From the NCBI GenBank assembly GCA_930990965.1, contig CAKNRQ010000015.1, positions 1-50,374 on the forward strand: a DNA stretch of 50,374 nt. The letters are read 5' to 3'. The DNA comes from an uncultured Clostridia bacterium. GTDB lineage: Bacteria > Bacillota > Clostridia > Oscillospirales > Oscillospiraceae. This document shows, piece by piece, positions 15,524-23,777 of this stretch. A model generated the notes under the pieces. The model ran no database searches. It had not been told where the DNA came from and saw only the letters and a program-made list of their open reading frames with translations. How positions within the stretch are numbered: the first letter of the stretch is position 1; each line of letters opens with the position of its first letter. The translations under genes and the position numbers were made by a program.

Positions 15524-16360
15524 TCACTTTCCAAGGTAGGTGCGGATTATCTCCAAATATTCGTCGGGGTACCAGCCTATCTCGCCGGCAAAGCGGGTCA
15601 GCGCGATGAGGCCGCCGTCAATCTCGTCGATGGAGGCGAGCATTTCGGCGTTGTCGGTCTTGAGTCCGCCGCCGTAGACGACGTCCATGCCGCCGGTGCG
15701 CTCCTTCACAAAGCGCGCGATCATGGTGATATAGTCCTTGCCGGCGGGCGTTTTGCCGGGGCCTATGCTCCACACCGGCTCATAGCCGATGACGACCTTG
15801 CTCTTGTCCACTCCCGCGAGGCCCTCGTCGAGCTGCCTGCCCAGGACTTCCTCCCACTGCGGCTGCTCCTCGCTCTTCTCGCCGATGCAGTAGAGCACGT
15901 TCAGCCCGCGCTCGGTGGCGCGAAGTATCTCCTGGTTGAGTATGCGGTTGGTGGCGGAGGTATCCTTCACCCCGGCCTCGGCAAAGGTGTCGTTATAGAA
16001 GTTGCGCTCTTCGCAGTGGCCGATTATGACGCTCTCGCAGCCGAGGGCCACGGCGGCGCTCGCCGGGCGCAGGGTGGTGAAGGCGCCGAAGTTGCCGCCC
16101 ACGGCGGTATCGGCGCGGTGCACGCCCTGGCAGCCGACCTTGACGGGGCTGCCGGGCTTCTTCGCGCCCACGGCGCCCAGCAGGTGCGCCTCGGGGAAGA
16201 ACTGCGCAAACTCCACCTCGTTCGGGTCGTACTTCGCCAGCGCGTCCTGGGTGCTGCCAACAATGAACGCGCCCCAGTCCGCCACCGGCGCCACGCGGTT
16301 CACCCCGCCGAACTCGACGGGCACGTCAAAGCGCTTGAGGTTCAGGTACAGATGCTTCAT
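15524..16360 (-). CDS. tpiA: Triosephosphate isomerase, divergent
   Basis: Interconverts dihydroxyacetone phosphate and glyceraldehyde 3-phosphate. All catalytic positions of the TIM family are present: N7 and K9 (LNLKRF), H115 (IIGHCEER), E194 (IGYEPVWSIGPGKTP, including the mobile loop 6) and the phosphate-binding GGGLKTDN. At 278 residues it is about 25 longer than usual, with an insertion after H115 (NFYNDTFAEAGVKDTSATNR) and GHCEER in place of GHSERR. It may thus be a specialised paralogue rather than the housekeeping enzyme. ATG 16360 follows GAGGTG by 6 bases; a GTG at 16369 overlaps the ribosome site. The gene is tightly packed between fba and the LarA homologue. Confidence 0.87.
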   Translation of the reverse strand: MKHLYLNLKRFDVPVEFGGVNRVAPVADWGAFIVGSTQDALAKYDPNEVEFAQFFPEAHLLGAVGAKKPGSPVKVGCQGVHRADTAVGGNFGAFTTLRPASAAVALGCESVIIGHCEERNFYNDTFAEAGVKDTSATNRILNQEILRATERGLNVLYCIGEKSEEQPQWEEVLGRQLDEGLAGVDKSKVVIGYEPVWSIGPGKTPAGKDYITMIARFVKERTGGMDVVYGGGLKTDNAEMLASIDEIDGGLIALTRFAGEIGWYPDEYLEIIRTYLGK

Positions 16361-16370
16361 TATCCGCACC

Positions 16371-17516
16371 TCACTTCGCGTAGAAGGCCTTCATGTCCTC
16401 GAGGCTCTTGAGCTCGACGAGCGGAGCCTTGCCGTAGGAGCCGAAGTTGACGATGAGGGAGCCGACGGCCTCCTTGACGCCCTGCTCCACGCGCTCCATG
16501 AGCACGGCGACGTCGTTGTCGGGGATGTTGCCGGTGAGGACGGTGTCCATGATGGGCGGGAAGAACACGCGCGGGTCAAAGGCGCTCTTCTTCTCCTCAA
16601 GAAGCTGGTAAACGCCGCCGATGGAGGGGCTCTTCTGGAGCTCGGGGCGGTTGGCAAAGAGCTCCTTCATGTTACGGGTGACGGCGAGACGGATGTCAGT
16701 ATCGACGTTTATCTTGCGGATGCCGCAGGGAATGGCGGCCACGAGCTCGTTCACGGGGATGCCGTAGGCGTTCTGAATGTCGCCGCCGAGGTCGTTGATC
16801 TCCTTGACTATGTACTGCGGCACGGTGGAGCTGCCGTGGCTGACAAGGGCGCAGAAGATGCCGAGGCGGTTGATGCACTCCTTGATGGCAATGGCTATTT
16901 CGCGCCTGAGCTTGGCGTTCTTGCCCTTGTTGGCGCCGTGCTGGGTGCCATAGGAGATGGCGAGGGCGTCAACGCCGGTCTCTTCGATGAACTTGACGGC
17001 GTCGAGGGGGTTGGTGTAAGTGGAGGTCTCGGCAAAGACGTGGTCCTCCTGGCCGCCGAGCACGCCCAGCTCACCTTCGACACTGACGCCGAGAGCGTGC
17101 GCGTACTTGACGACTTCGCGGGTCAGCTCTATGTTCTGCTCCAGAGGCAGGGAGGAGCCGTCTATCATGACGGAGGTGTAGCCGCCGTCGATGGCAGCGA
17201 CACAGCTATCGAAGTCGCGGCCGTGGTCGAGGTGGAGCACTACGGGGATGGGGCTGTTCTCGCCGTACTTCCTGACGGCGTCAGCTATGCGGCGGGCGCC
17301 GACTTTCTTGTCTTCCAGGGTGCCGTTGGCGAAGTCCACACGGCCGCCCATGAAGGCGTTGGCCAGGTCCGCGCCCTGCAGTATGGCGGGGGAGCGGAAA
17401 GTCTCGTGCATTTCGATGACGGCCTTGGCCTGGGCCACGGCGTTGACGTTGAAAGCGCCCTGGGCGTAGTTGTACTTTTCGGCGGCCTCCATCAGGGGGC
17501 GAAGGGGAACGAGCAT
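16371..17516 (-). CDS. fba: Class II fructose-bisphosphate aldolase
   Basis: Zinc-dependent aldolase that splits fructose 1,6-bisphosphate into the two triose phosphates. The protein has 381 residues. It shows GAFNVN near the start, HLDHGRDFDS with zinc/catalytic residues (about residue 105), VEGELGVLGGQED (zinc ligand Glu), a long insertion typical of the larger class II forms, a zinc histidine in LVSHGSSTVP and the phosphate-binding KINVDTD. Tagatose-bisphosphate aldolases are similar, so the precise ketose is inferred from the neighbours (NagB gives F6P, PPi-PFK gives FBP). ATG 17516 follows AGGAGGA. Its stop overlaps the ribosome site of the tpi gene. Confidence 0.9.
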   Translation of the reverse strand: MLVPLRPLMEAAEKYNYAQGAFNVNAVAQAKAVIEMHETFRSPAILQGADLANAFMGGRVDFANGTLEDKKVGARRIADAVRKYGENSPIPVVLHLDHGRDFDSCVAAIDGGYTSVMIDGSSLPLEQNIELTREVVKYAHALGVSVEGELGVLGGQEDHVFAETSTYTNPLDAVKFIEETGVDALAISYGTQHGANKGKNAKLRREIAIAIKECINRLGIFCALVSHGSSTVPQYIVKEINDLGGDIQNAYGIPVNELVAAIPCGIRKINVDTDIRLAVTRNMKELFANRPELQKSPSIGGVYQLLEEKKSAFDPRVFFPPIMDTVLTGNIPDNDVAVLMERVEQGVKEAVGSLIVNFGSYGKAPLVELKSLEDMKAFYAK

Positions 17517-17531
17517 TTTTATATCCTCCTT

Positions 17532-18689
17532 TTATTCTTTGTCAGCGGCATATACGAATTTGCCCGCCGAGCATGTGGCTAGTACGTCGAGCTCCGGCGA
17601 GAGGACCACAAAGTCCGCGTCTTTGCCTACAGCTATGTCGCCGCGGCGGTGGTATTCGCCTATGAGCTTTGCAGGATTGGCGGTGAGCAGCGGCAGGACT
17701 TTCTCCGGGCCCTCACCCGTGAAGGCGCTTATCTTCTTCACGGCCTGAGCGAGAGTCAGGGTGCTGCCGGCGCGTATGTCGGTGCCGGAGATCTTGGCGT
17801 CGCCGTCGGTGACAGTGACGGGGTTGATGCCCAGCATATATTCTCCGTCCGGCAGGCCCGCAGCCTGCATGGAGTCGGTGATGGCCACGACCTTGTCCCA
17901 GCCCTTGCACTTCAAGAGCATACGCACTGTGCCGGGATGCAGGTGGCGGCCGTCACAGATGGCCTCGCAGTAGACGTCGCTCTCAAGCACGGCGCCCATG
18001 ACGGCGGGACGGTGCTGGTGGAAGAGGCTCATGACGTTGAAGGTGTGCGTGCACGAGCAAACGCCGCGGCGTATGGATTCACGCGCCGTCTCATAGTCGG
18101 CGTCCGAGTGTCCGATGGCCAGGACGCACTCGCCGCGTATCTCGTCGAGCATATCAAGCACGCCTGGCACCTCCGGCGCCACAGTCATGTAGCGCACGCG
18201 GCCGGCGGCCTTGCGCTGGTAGCGGCGAAAGAGCTCCGCGTCGCCCTCACGCAGCAGTTCGGGCGGCATGGCGCCCTTGTACTTCTCACAGAGGAATGGA
18301 CCCTCCAGGTGTATACCAAGGCACTTGGCGCCGGGCAGGGGCCTGTCCATGAACTCGCAAACCGCGTCTATGGCGCGCTCCGTCGCCTCCTCGGTGTCGG
18401 TGAGGATGCTGGCCAGGAAGCCGGTGACGCCCTGGCTGGCGAAAAAGCGCGAGAGTTTTGCAAGCTGTTGATAGTCAGCGGCGTTTATATCCACACCGTC
18501 GCCGCCGTGAGTGTGTACGTCGATAAAGCCGGGCGAGAGGATGTTGCCCTCAAGGTTGAGTACGTCACAGCCCTCACGCGGCAGGTTGTCGCCTATGGCT
18601 GCTATGCGGCTGTCGGCGACAAGCACTTCAGTTTCCCTGAGCGCGCCCCCGGTGAAGACGAGGCCGCCCGTAAATATCGTGCGCCTCAT
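17532..18689 (-). CDS. nagA: N-acetylglucosamine-6-phosphate deacetylase
   Basis: Amidohydrolase that removes acetate from GlcNAc-6-P, giving glucosamine 6-phosphate for NagB. The 385-residue protein has the family signature: GFIDVHTHGGDG (metal-binding HxH-like motif), HLEGPFL (metal Glu), GHSDADYETA (metal His), CTHTFNVMSLFHQHRPAVMGA (His) and the catalytic Asp in AITDSMQAAGLPDG. ATG 18689 begins one base after the nagB stop and has no separate ribosome site, so it depends on coupled translation; a longer in-frame extension to 18719 would overlap nagB and is not typical of the family. Confidence 0.93.
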   Translation of the reverse strand: MRRTIFTGGLVFTGGALRETEVLVADSRIAAIGDNLPREGCDVLNLEGNILSPGFIDVHTHGGDGVDINAADYQQLAKLSRFFASQGVTGFLASILTDTEEATERAIDAVCEFMDRPLPGAKCLGIHLEGPFLCEKYKGAMPPELLREGDAELFRRYQRKAAGRVRYMTVAPEVPGVLDMLDEIRGECVLAIGHSDADYETARESIRRGVCSCTHTFNVMSLFHQHRPAVMGAVLESDVYCEAICDGRHLHPGTVRMLLKCKGWDKVVAITDSMQAAGLPDGEYMLGINPVTVTDGDAKISGTDIRAGSTLTLAQAVKKISAFTGEGPEKVLPLLTANPAKLIGEYHRRGDIAVGKDADFVVLSPELDVLATCSAGKFVYAADKE

Positions 18690-18690
18690 A

Positions 18691-19506
18691 TCAGAAGGGG
18701 AGGGCGCTGGCCGTGGCATTGGCGTAGATTGCCGCGTCAGGATGCCTCTGGAGCAGGGTTACGGGGAAGGATGCGCTCACTTCGCCGTAAGCGGCCTGAC
18801 GCACCACGCCGCGGTGCCAGTCGCGGAAAACGCCGAGGCGCACCTTGCGCGCGGAGAGGATCTGCCTGATGCCGATGGTGATGGCCTTGTTCGGCATGGC
18901 GATAATGGCGCCGCCGCGGTCGCCGATGGCGTTAGCGGTCTTCGTCTCCGGGGTGAGCGTGATGACGCGGGTGCCGAGCTGAGCAAACTCGTCGGGGGTG
19001 AGCTCGGGCTGCGCCTCGTTGAAGGCCAGGTGGCCGTTGATGCCGATGCCGCCGAAGGCCACATCCACGCCGCCGAGCTCCTCTATCAGCCTGTCCACCT
19101 TGCCGGGATCCTTCGGGTCGGGGAAGACGCGCTGTTCCTCGGGCATGAGCAGTTCGGGACGGACCTTGGTGTATACGGTGTTGCGCATGAAGCCGCGGAA
19201 GGAGAGCGGGCTTTCAATGTCTATCCAGGTCTCGTCGTCGTTGAGATACTCGTCCATGTTGATGAACCAGCAGTTTTTGAGGCTTATGTTGTCGCGGTTG
19301 ACGAGCCTGACGAAGATCGGGTACTGGCCCACGGGGCCGACAGGGCAGATGAACACGGTTTTCTCACCGGCAGCGTTGTGCTCTTTTATGGTGTTGACCA
19401 TTTCCAGCGCGATTTCATAGAAGACCTCGCCGGAATCTCCCAGGGGGTACACGGGTATTTTGGAGTTCTTGCCAAGCTCGCTGGCAGGTATCTTGAAGTA
19501 ATCCAT
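18691..19506 (-). CDS. nagB: Glucosamine-6-phosphate deaminase
   Basis: Converts glucosamine 6-phosphate to fructose 6-phosphate and ammonia. The 271-residue protein carries NMDEY (general base Asp), GGIGINGHLAFNEA (active-site loop with His) and the C-terminal SARKVRLGVF strand; the phosphate loop reads CPVGPVGQYPIF, somewhat different from classic NagB. ATG 19506 is 8 bases after AAAGGA. It starts only 20 bases after the response regulator stop with no terminator or promoter between, so the two-component genes and the sugar genes appear to share one transcript. Confidence 0.9.
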   Translation of the reverse strand: MDYFKIPASELGKNSKIPVYPLGDSGEVFYEIALEMVNTIKEHNAAGEKTVFICPVGPVGQYPIFVRLVNRDNISLKNCWFINMDEYLNDDETWIDIESPLSFRGFMRNTVYTKVRPELLMPEEQRVFPDPKDPGKVDRLIEELGGVDVAFGGIGINGHLAFNEAQPELTPDEFAQLGTRVITLTPETKTANAIGDRGGAIIAMPNKAITIGIRQILSARKVRLGVFRDWHRGVVRQAAYGEVSASFPVTLLQRHPDAAIYANATASALPF

Positions 19507-19526
19507 CGTGATCGTCCTTTCAGAAT

Positions 19527-20192
19527 CTAGAATAAGTGAGCCACGTTGAGCTCACGTATAAGCTCCACTATGTCGCGGGTGCGCGCACAGCCGAATTTGC
19601 GCAGCAGCCCCTTGATCTGCGTCTTGACGGTTGTGACCTCGACGCAGCGTATTTCGGCTATCTCACGTACCTTTTTGCCGTCGAGCAGCAGGCGCACCAG
19701 GTCGCGCTCTGCGCTCGTGAGCTTGCTCACGGAGTTTATGAAGAAGAGCAGGCTCTTCTCGGAAGAGCGCAGCCGTGAATACTCCTTGAGCACCATGTTC
19801 TGTATGCGGGCGTCTATCATCGGGCGTCCCGCAGCCGCGGAGCGGATGTGCATGAGCAATTCCTCATCGGAGCAGCCCTTGACTATGTAGTCTACGGCGC
19901 CGGCGCCCATGCTCGTGAGTATCATGTTTTCGGTCTCATGCGCGGTGAGGAATATAATCATGAGACCCGGGTACTTTTCAAGTATGTGTTCGGCGGCCTT
20001 TATGCCGGCCGTGGTAGTTTCCATTTCGATGTCCATGAGGACGAGGTCACAGTCGGTGGATTCGGCCAGGGCCTCTGCTTCAGCCCCGGAGCTGGCTTGA
20101 CCCACAACGCACATGTCCTCCTGTGCCGAGAGCGTGTCACACAGGTCCTCACGGATGATGTCAAAGTCCTCTGCAACGAGTATTTTTATCAT
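19527..20192 (-). CDS. Response regulator, NarL/LuxR type
   Basis: A 221-residue response regulator. The receiver domain (1-120) has the acidic pair in VAEDFD, phospho-acceptor D54 in LVLMDIEM, the T in FLTAHE and K in YIVKGC. A LuxR-type helix-turn-helix spans about 157-210 (LTSAERDLVRLLLDGKKVREIAEI, then VTTVKTQIKGLLRKF). Its ATG shares an ATGA overlap with the histidine kinase stop. It is the cognate partner of that kinase and, from its position, probably controls its own operon of amino-sugar and lower-glycolysis genes. Confidence 0.93.
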   Translation of the reverse strand: MIKILVAEDFDIIREDLCDTLSAQEDMCVVGQASSGAEAEALAESTDCDLVLMDIEMETTTAGIKAAEHILEKYPGLMIIFLTAHETENMILTSMGAGAVDYIVKGCSDEELLMHIRSAAAGRPMIDARIQNMVLKEYSRLRSSEKSLLFFINSVSKLTSAERDLVRLLLDGKKVREIAEIRCVEVTTVKTQIKGLLRKFGCARTRDIVELIRELNVAHLF

Positions 20193-21715
20193 TTACGATG
20201 CTTTCCCTCCCGTCGCGTCCTGCCGTCGTAGCGCGGCAGAAGGATGAAAAACGCAGCGCCGCCGCCTTTGCGGTTCTCCACACGGAGCGAGCCGAGGTGA
20301 CTGCGGACAATGGTGCGGACATGGTAGAGGCCCATGCCCCAGTTGAAGTTGGTGTTCTTGTTGGAGTAGAAGGGTTCAAATATCTGCTTTTTGTCCTGGG
20401 CGTCTATGCCTGTGCCGTTGTCTCGCACTTCGATAACGGTGTAAAGCCGCGCTACATAGCCCAGCAGGGAGACGTTGCTGTCTCCGTGTCCGGCTGCAAC
20501 GTTGGCCTCCCAGGCGTTGGTCAGGAGGTTGTACACCGCTTCGGCCAGATAGTTAGTGTCAGCGAGCACTTCCACACCGTCAGGCATTGAGATTTCAAGC
20601 AGGGCCTCGGGGTACTTTTTGGAGAAACGGTCTACAGCTATGGAACACACGTTCTCCAGCGTCACAGGCACCAGCATGACGCTCTTGCTCTTTACGGTGC
20701 GGTAAAGCTCTTCGCTCCGGGCGATGAGAGTGTCATTTATCTCACTCAGCCGGTCAGTGCTGGCGCGCAGCTTGCCGATGTCAGGCTCGGGCTTGTCGAG
20801 CTCGGCGCGGATGCGCTTATACAGCACGCGGTTGGCCAGAAGCTGATTCTTGATGCCGTGTACAAAGACGCTCGCGCCGGTACGGGCGACGTCAAATTTG
20901 CGCTCAAGGCCGGGGTCCTCCTGATTTGACGATATGGTGTCCTCGGTGTAGCGCAGCAGCATGCCTATGCCCAGCAGACCGCCGAGCACGTTTATTACTA
21001 CCAGCAGCACATACTCAAACACGTTCGGCGATAGGAGCAGATAGCCTATCCCGCGTATGCCAATGTAGTCATAGCTGTAAAAGCTGTACACCTGTCCCGG
21101 GTCCTGCCCGCAGTATATGAAGTACAGTACCGATAGTGCAGAAAGGCATAACACCAGCATCAGGAACTGCCTGCGGAAAAAGGGCATGGTGATGGAAAAA
21201 AGCTCATACCCAAGCAAAAACAGCGCCAGCAGGAGGTACAGTATAATCCAACCATAGCTCACATAGAAAACCACAGCACGCCACGAAGGTATCAGCAGGA
21301 TAAATTCATGGTATACAAGCGGTATATACAGCAGCATGGTTGTGAGCGGCAATACCGCAGTAAGTTTTCCGGCAAGCGCGGGCCGCTTGCGGATGAAGGG
21401 GACCATGGAGTAGCGCTCGGCCATCAGAAGCAGAAACATGGGGAAAAGATGTCTGCCCAGGTTTATTATCATGCCGAGCTGGTTGAAAGTTATGAACCTG
21501 TATTGGAACCAAAGCCTGACATCGTGCGAGAAGAACAGGAACCCCTCCACGTCTCTGGAGATGCCGCCGTGCTTGGAGATGAGCAACATGATGCCGATGA
21601 GATATATAGTCAGGCTGGTACATATTGCGGCGAGCAGCAGGCTCTCCCGGTTACGCCGCAAGATGAGCGTTATAATGGAGCCGAGCAACAACCCGATAGA
21701 CAGCAAAAGCAACAT
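20189..21715 (-). CDS. 7TM sensor histidine kinase
   Basis: A 508-residue membrane histidine kinase. Residues 1-255 hold about seven hydrophobic segments, an architecture of membrane-embedded 7TM-type sensors with no large external domain. A DHp-like helix pair follows, with the likely phosphorylated H286 in SVFVHGIKNQLLANR. The ATPase domain has an N box (YNLLTNAWEAN), G1 (DNGTGI), F box (FEPFYSNK) and G2 (GMGLYHVRTIV). The C-terminal tail is basic. ATG 21715 follows GGGGGC by 7 bases. It is the first gene of the operon, with its own sigma-A promoter. The ligand is unknown; a small or membrane-soluble cue is plausible. Confidence 0.9.
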   Translation of the reverse strand: MLLLLSIGLLLGSIITLILRRNRESLLLAAICTSLTIYLIGIMLLISKHGGISRDVEGFLFFSHDVRLWFQYRFITFNQLGMIINLGRHLFPMFLLLMAERYSMVPFIRKRPALAGKLTAVLPLTTMLLYIPLVYHEFILLIPSWRAVVFYVSYGWIILYLLLALFLLGYELFSITMPFFRRQFLMLVLCLSALSVLYFIYCGQDPGQVYSFYSYDYIGIRGIGYLLLSPNVFEYVLLVVINVLGGLLGIGMLLRYTEDTISSNQEDPGLERKFDVARTGASVFVHGIKNQLLANRVLYKRIRAELDKPEPDIGKLRASTDRLSEINDTLIARSEELYRTVKSKSVMLVPVTLENVCSIAVDRFSKKYPEALLEISMPDGVEVLADTNYLAEAVYNLLTNAWEANVAAGHGDSNVSLLGYVARLYTVIEVRDNGTGIDAQDKKQIFEPFYSNKNTNFNWGMGLYHVRTIVRSHLGSLRVENRKGGGAAFFILLPRYDGRTRREGKHRK

Positions 21716-21735
21716 TTTTATCGCCCCCTGCCGTC

Positions 21736-21764
21736 ATTTTACAGGATTATTCGGCCCATGTAAA
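21736..21764 (-). promoter_or_regulatory. Promoter of the kinase-nag-pfp operon
   Basis: Minus strand TTTACA (21759-21764), 17 bases, TAAAAT (21736-21741), about 20 bases before the kinase ATG. It lies after the terminator of the ABC importer operon and is the only good promoter seen for the eight genes downstream. Confidence 0.75.
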
Positions 21765-21775
21765 GGAAGTCCCGA

Positions 21776-21806
21776 TAAATAAGGGGCGGCGGAATCGCCG
21801 CCCCTT
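21776..21806 (-). terminator. Terminator of the ABC importer operon
   Basis: Perfect 11-bp stem AAGGGGCGGCG/CGCCGCCCCTT (21781-21791 and 21796-21806, GAAT loop on the plus strand), followed on the minus strand by TTATTTA. It separates the importer from the kinase operon. Confidence 0.85.
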
Positions 21807-21826
21807 GGGCTTGTGAATATTAGCGC

Positions 21827-22912
21827 TTACTCAGCCGCCTCACCGTAGAGGGAGTCGCCGGCCTCGGTCATGATGTCGAAGGCTATGTAGTCCTCAAGGG
21901 CAACAGTCTCGGTCACGCCGCTGTCGGGGTTGGCTATCATCAGATCCTGCTGGAGCTGGTAGTAGCTGTTGACGGTGCCGTCGGCAACGCCGTTGTAGAC
22001 TTCCTCACCGGTCAGCCAGTCGCCGCTGGTGTACTCTTTGTAGGTGGCCTCAGGATCGGTGGCAAGGATGCCGGCGACCCAGCCGGCGACCTCTTCGTAG
22101 TTGCCGTCGGCGGCGTAGTCCATGCCGCGGAACAGAGCACGGACGAAGCGGACGAGGACGTCACGGTCAGACTCGACGCGGTCCGGCATGGCAATCCAGC
22201 TGGAGAGGGCGATGGAGCTGTCAGCGAAGGTGACGTTGTCGGCGAGGACAGTGGCGCCTTCGAGCTCGTCGAGGACGGTGGTGGAGTTGGGGCTCCAGAT
22301 GGCGCAGGCGTCAACCTGGCCGGAGAGCATGGCGGTGACAATGGCAGAGGCGTCCATGTCCATGGCAGTGATGTCGTCCATGGTCATGCCTTCGCTGGCG
22401 AGGGCCTGGACAAGAATGTTCTCGCTGGTGGTGCCGGAGGAGTAGGCAACGGTCTTGCCGGCGAGGTCAGCGATGGAGGTGACGTTGGGGCCACCGATGA
22501 CGGCGTCGCCGTTGGAGATGTGGCTCAGAGCGATGATCTCAGCCTGGCCCTGCACGCAGAGCTTGTGAGCGCCGTCGCCGATGTAGCCGATGTCAACGCT
22601 GCCGTTTTCCATGGCGGCGATGATGTTCGGGCCGGAGTCAAAGCTGGTGAGGGTGAGGGTGATGCCCTCTTCCTCGAAGTAGCCGAGCTCCTGAGCCGCA
22701 GCGAGGGCCCAAAGGCTGCCGTAGTTGTTCATGTAGCCGATGTTGAGCTCAACGGGCTCAGCAGTGGTGGCGCTGGGCTCGGTGCTGGTTTCGGCACTGG
22801 GCTCGCTGGCGGGAGTGGTGGGCTCGGTGCTGGGCGTGGTCTCGCTCTCACCGCAGGCGGCAAGGGCGAACACCATGACGAGGGCCAGAGCCAGTGCAAG
22901 AAGCTTCTTCAT
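21827..22912 (-). CDS. ABC importer substrate-binding lipoprotein, SsuA/TauA/NMT1 type
   Basis: Extracytoplasmic solute receptor of 361 residues. A lipoprotein signal peptide (MKKLLALALALVMVFALAAC, lipidated Cys20) is followed by a Thr/Ser/Glu/Pro linker to about 50, then an NMT1/OpuAC-type periplasmic-binding fold (LNIGYMNNYGSLWALAAAQELGYFEEEGI, DIGYIGDGAH, AIWSPNSTTV). Relatives bind aliphatic sulfonates, taurine, nitrate or thiamine precursors; the ligand cannot be fixed from sequence. ATG 22912 is 8 bases after GAGGAGGA; the ATG at 22930 lies inside that site. It is the last gene of the operon, preceded by a stem-loop that may raise its mRNA level over the membrane genes. Confidence 0.88.
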   Translation of the reverse strand: MKKLLALALALVMVFALAACGESETTPSTEPTTPASEPSAETSTEPSATTAEPVELNIGYMNNYGSLWALAAAQELGYFEEEGITLTLTSFDSGPNIIAAMENGSVDIGYIGDGAHKLCVQGQAEIIALSHISNGDAVIGGPNVTSIADLAGKTVAYSSGTTSENILVQALASEGMTMDDITAMDMDASAIVTAMLSGQVDACAIWSPNSTTVLDELEGATVLADNVTFADSSIALSSWIAMPDRVESDRDVLVRFVRALFRGMDYAADGNYEEVAGWVAGILATDPEATYKEYTSGDWLTGEEVYNGVADGTVNSYYQLQQDLMIANPDSGVTETVALEDYIAFDIMTEAGDSLYGEAAE

Positions 22913-22944
22913 TAAGTAGTTCCTCCTCATTTTTGTTTAAATAT

Positions 22945-22966
22945 TAAAAATGCTCAGGCATTTTTA
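22945..22966 (-). other. Intercistronic stem-loop before the receptor gene
   Basis: TAAAAATGC/GCATTTTTA (22945-22953 and 22958-22966, 4-base loop), followed on the minus strand by an A/T run. It lies between the ATPase stop (22971) and the receptor ribosome site. Such elements can act as partial terminators or as mRNA stabilisers for binding-protein genes. Confidence 0.55.
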
Positions 22967-22970
22967 CGAC

Positions 22971-23777
22971 TTATTTGCGGACTTCCAGGTATTCCTGGTA
23001 GACAAGGGACCAGATCTCGTTCTTGAGCTCGAGGAAACGCGGGCTCATCTTGGTCTCCTGATCACGTGGGTAGGGAATGTCTATGTCTATGATGGCCTTG
23101 ACACGGCCGGGGCGGGCCGACATGACAATGACCTTCTGAGCGAGAATTATAGCCTCATCGACGTCGTGGGTGATAAAGAAACAGGTCTTACGGTCTTTCT
23201 CCCAGGTCTCCAGCAGCTCGGTCTGTAGCTGGGTACGGGTCTGGGCGTCGAGGGCGCCGAAGGGCTCGTCCATGAGCAGAACCTGCGGGTCCGCGGCGTA
23301 GGCGCGGGCTATGGCCACTCGCTGCTTCATGCCGCCGGAGAGCTCCTTGGGATAGCTGTCGGCAAACTTCACGAGATCGACCTTCTCGAGATACTTCATC
23401 GCCAGGTCGTCGGCCTCTTTGCCCTTGATGCCGCGCATCTCAAGCGCGAAGCGGACGTTCTTTTTGACGGTCAGCCAGGGGAAGAGGGCGTACTGCTGGA
23501 AGACGACGCCGCGGTCGGTGCCTGTACCCTGTACGAGCTTGCCGTCGCAGTAGACCTCGCCGCTCGTGGGCTCGAGCAGGCCGGCTATGATGTTCAGCAG
23601 AGTGCTCTTGCCGCAGCCGGAGGGGCCGACGACGCAGATGAACTCGTTGTCGTGTATGTCAAGGCTCACGCCGTTGAGAGCTATCATCTCACCATTACGG
23701 CCGCTGAACTTCTTGACTACGTTGTCTATGTGCACCTTGACCGGCGCGCCTTCTATGTAATTATTGAGGTTATCCAT
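22971..23777 (-). CDS. ABC importer ATPase, SsuB/TauB type
   Basis: A 268-residue nucleotide-binding subunit that powers the importer. Walker A is GPSGCGKST (about residue 53), the Q-loop VFQQYALFPWL, the signature LSGGMKQRVAIARA, Walker B VLLMDEPFGALD and the switch His in FFITHDVDEAI. The short N-terminal leader and GALDAQTRTQLQ are typical of the sulfonate/nitrate/taurine branch. Its ATG overlaps the permease stop (TGATG), so the two are coupled. Confidence 0.92.
   Translation of the reverse strand: MDNLNNYIEGAPVKVHIDNVVKKFSGRNGEMIALNGVSLDIHDNEFICVVGPSGCGKSTLLNIIAGLLEPTSGEVYCDGKLVQGTGTDRGVVFQQYALFPWLTVKKNVRFALEMRGIKGKEADDLAMKYLEKVDLVKFADSYPKELSGGMKQRVAIARAYAADPQVLLMDEPFGALDAQTRTQLQTELLETWEKDRKTCFFITHDVDEAIILAQKVIVMSARPGRVKAIIDIDIPYPRDQETKMSPRFLELKNEIWSLVYQEYLEVRK

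Noticed and set aside
13268..16411. A very long plus-strand open frame (over 1000 codons) opposite pfp, the LarA homologue and tpi
   Set aside because: It is antisense to three genes with clear family motifs, has no ribosome site or recognisable domain, and reflects the scarcity of stop codons opposite GC-rich codon usage.
14054..17516. Sulfoglycolysis (sulfo-EMP) or tetritol catabolism for the aldolase-isomerase-kinase cluster
   Set aside because: The kinase is a PPi-type phosphofructokinase, nagA and nagB supply fructose 6-phosphate, and no sulfolactaldehyde or tetrose enzymes are present.
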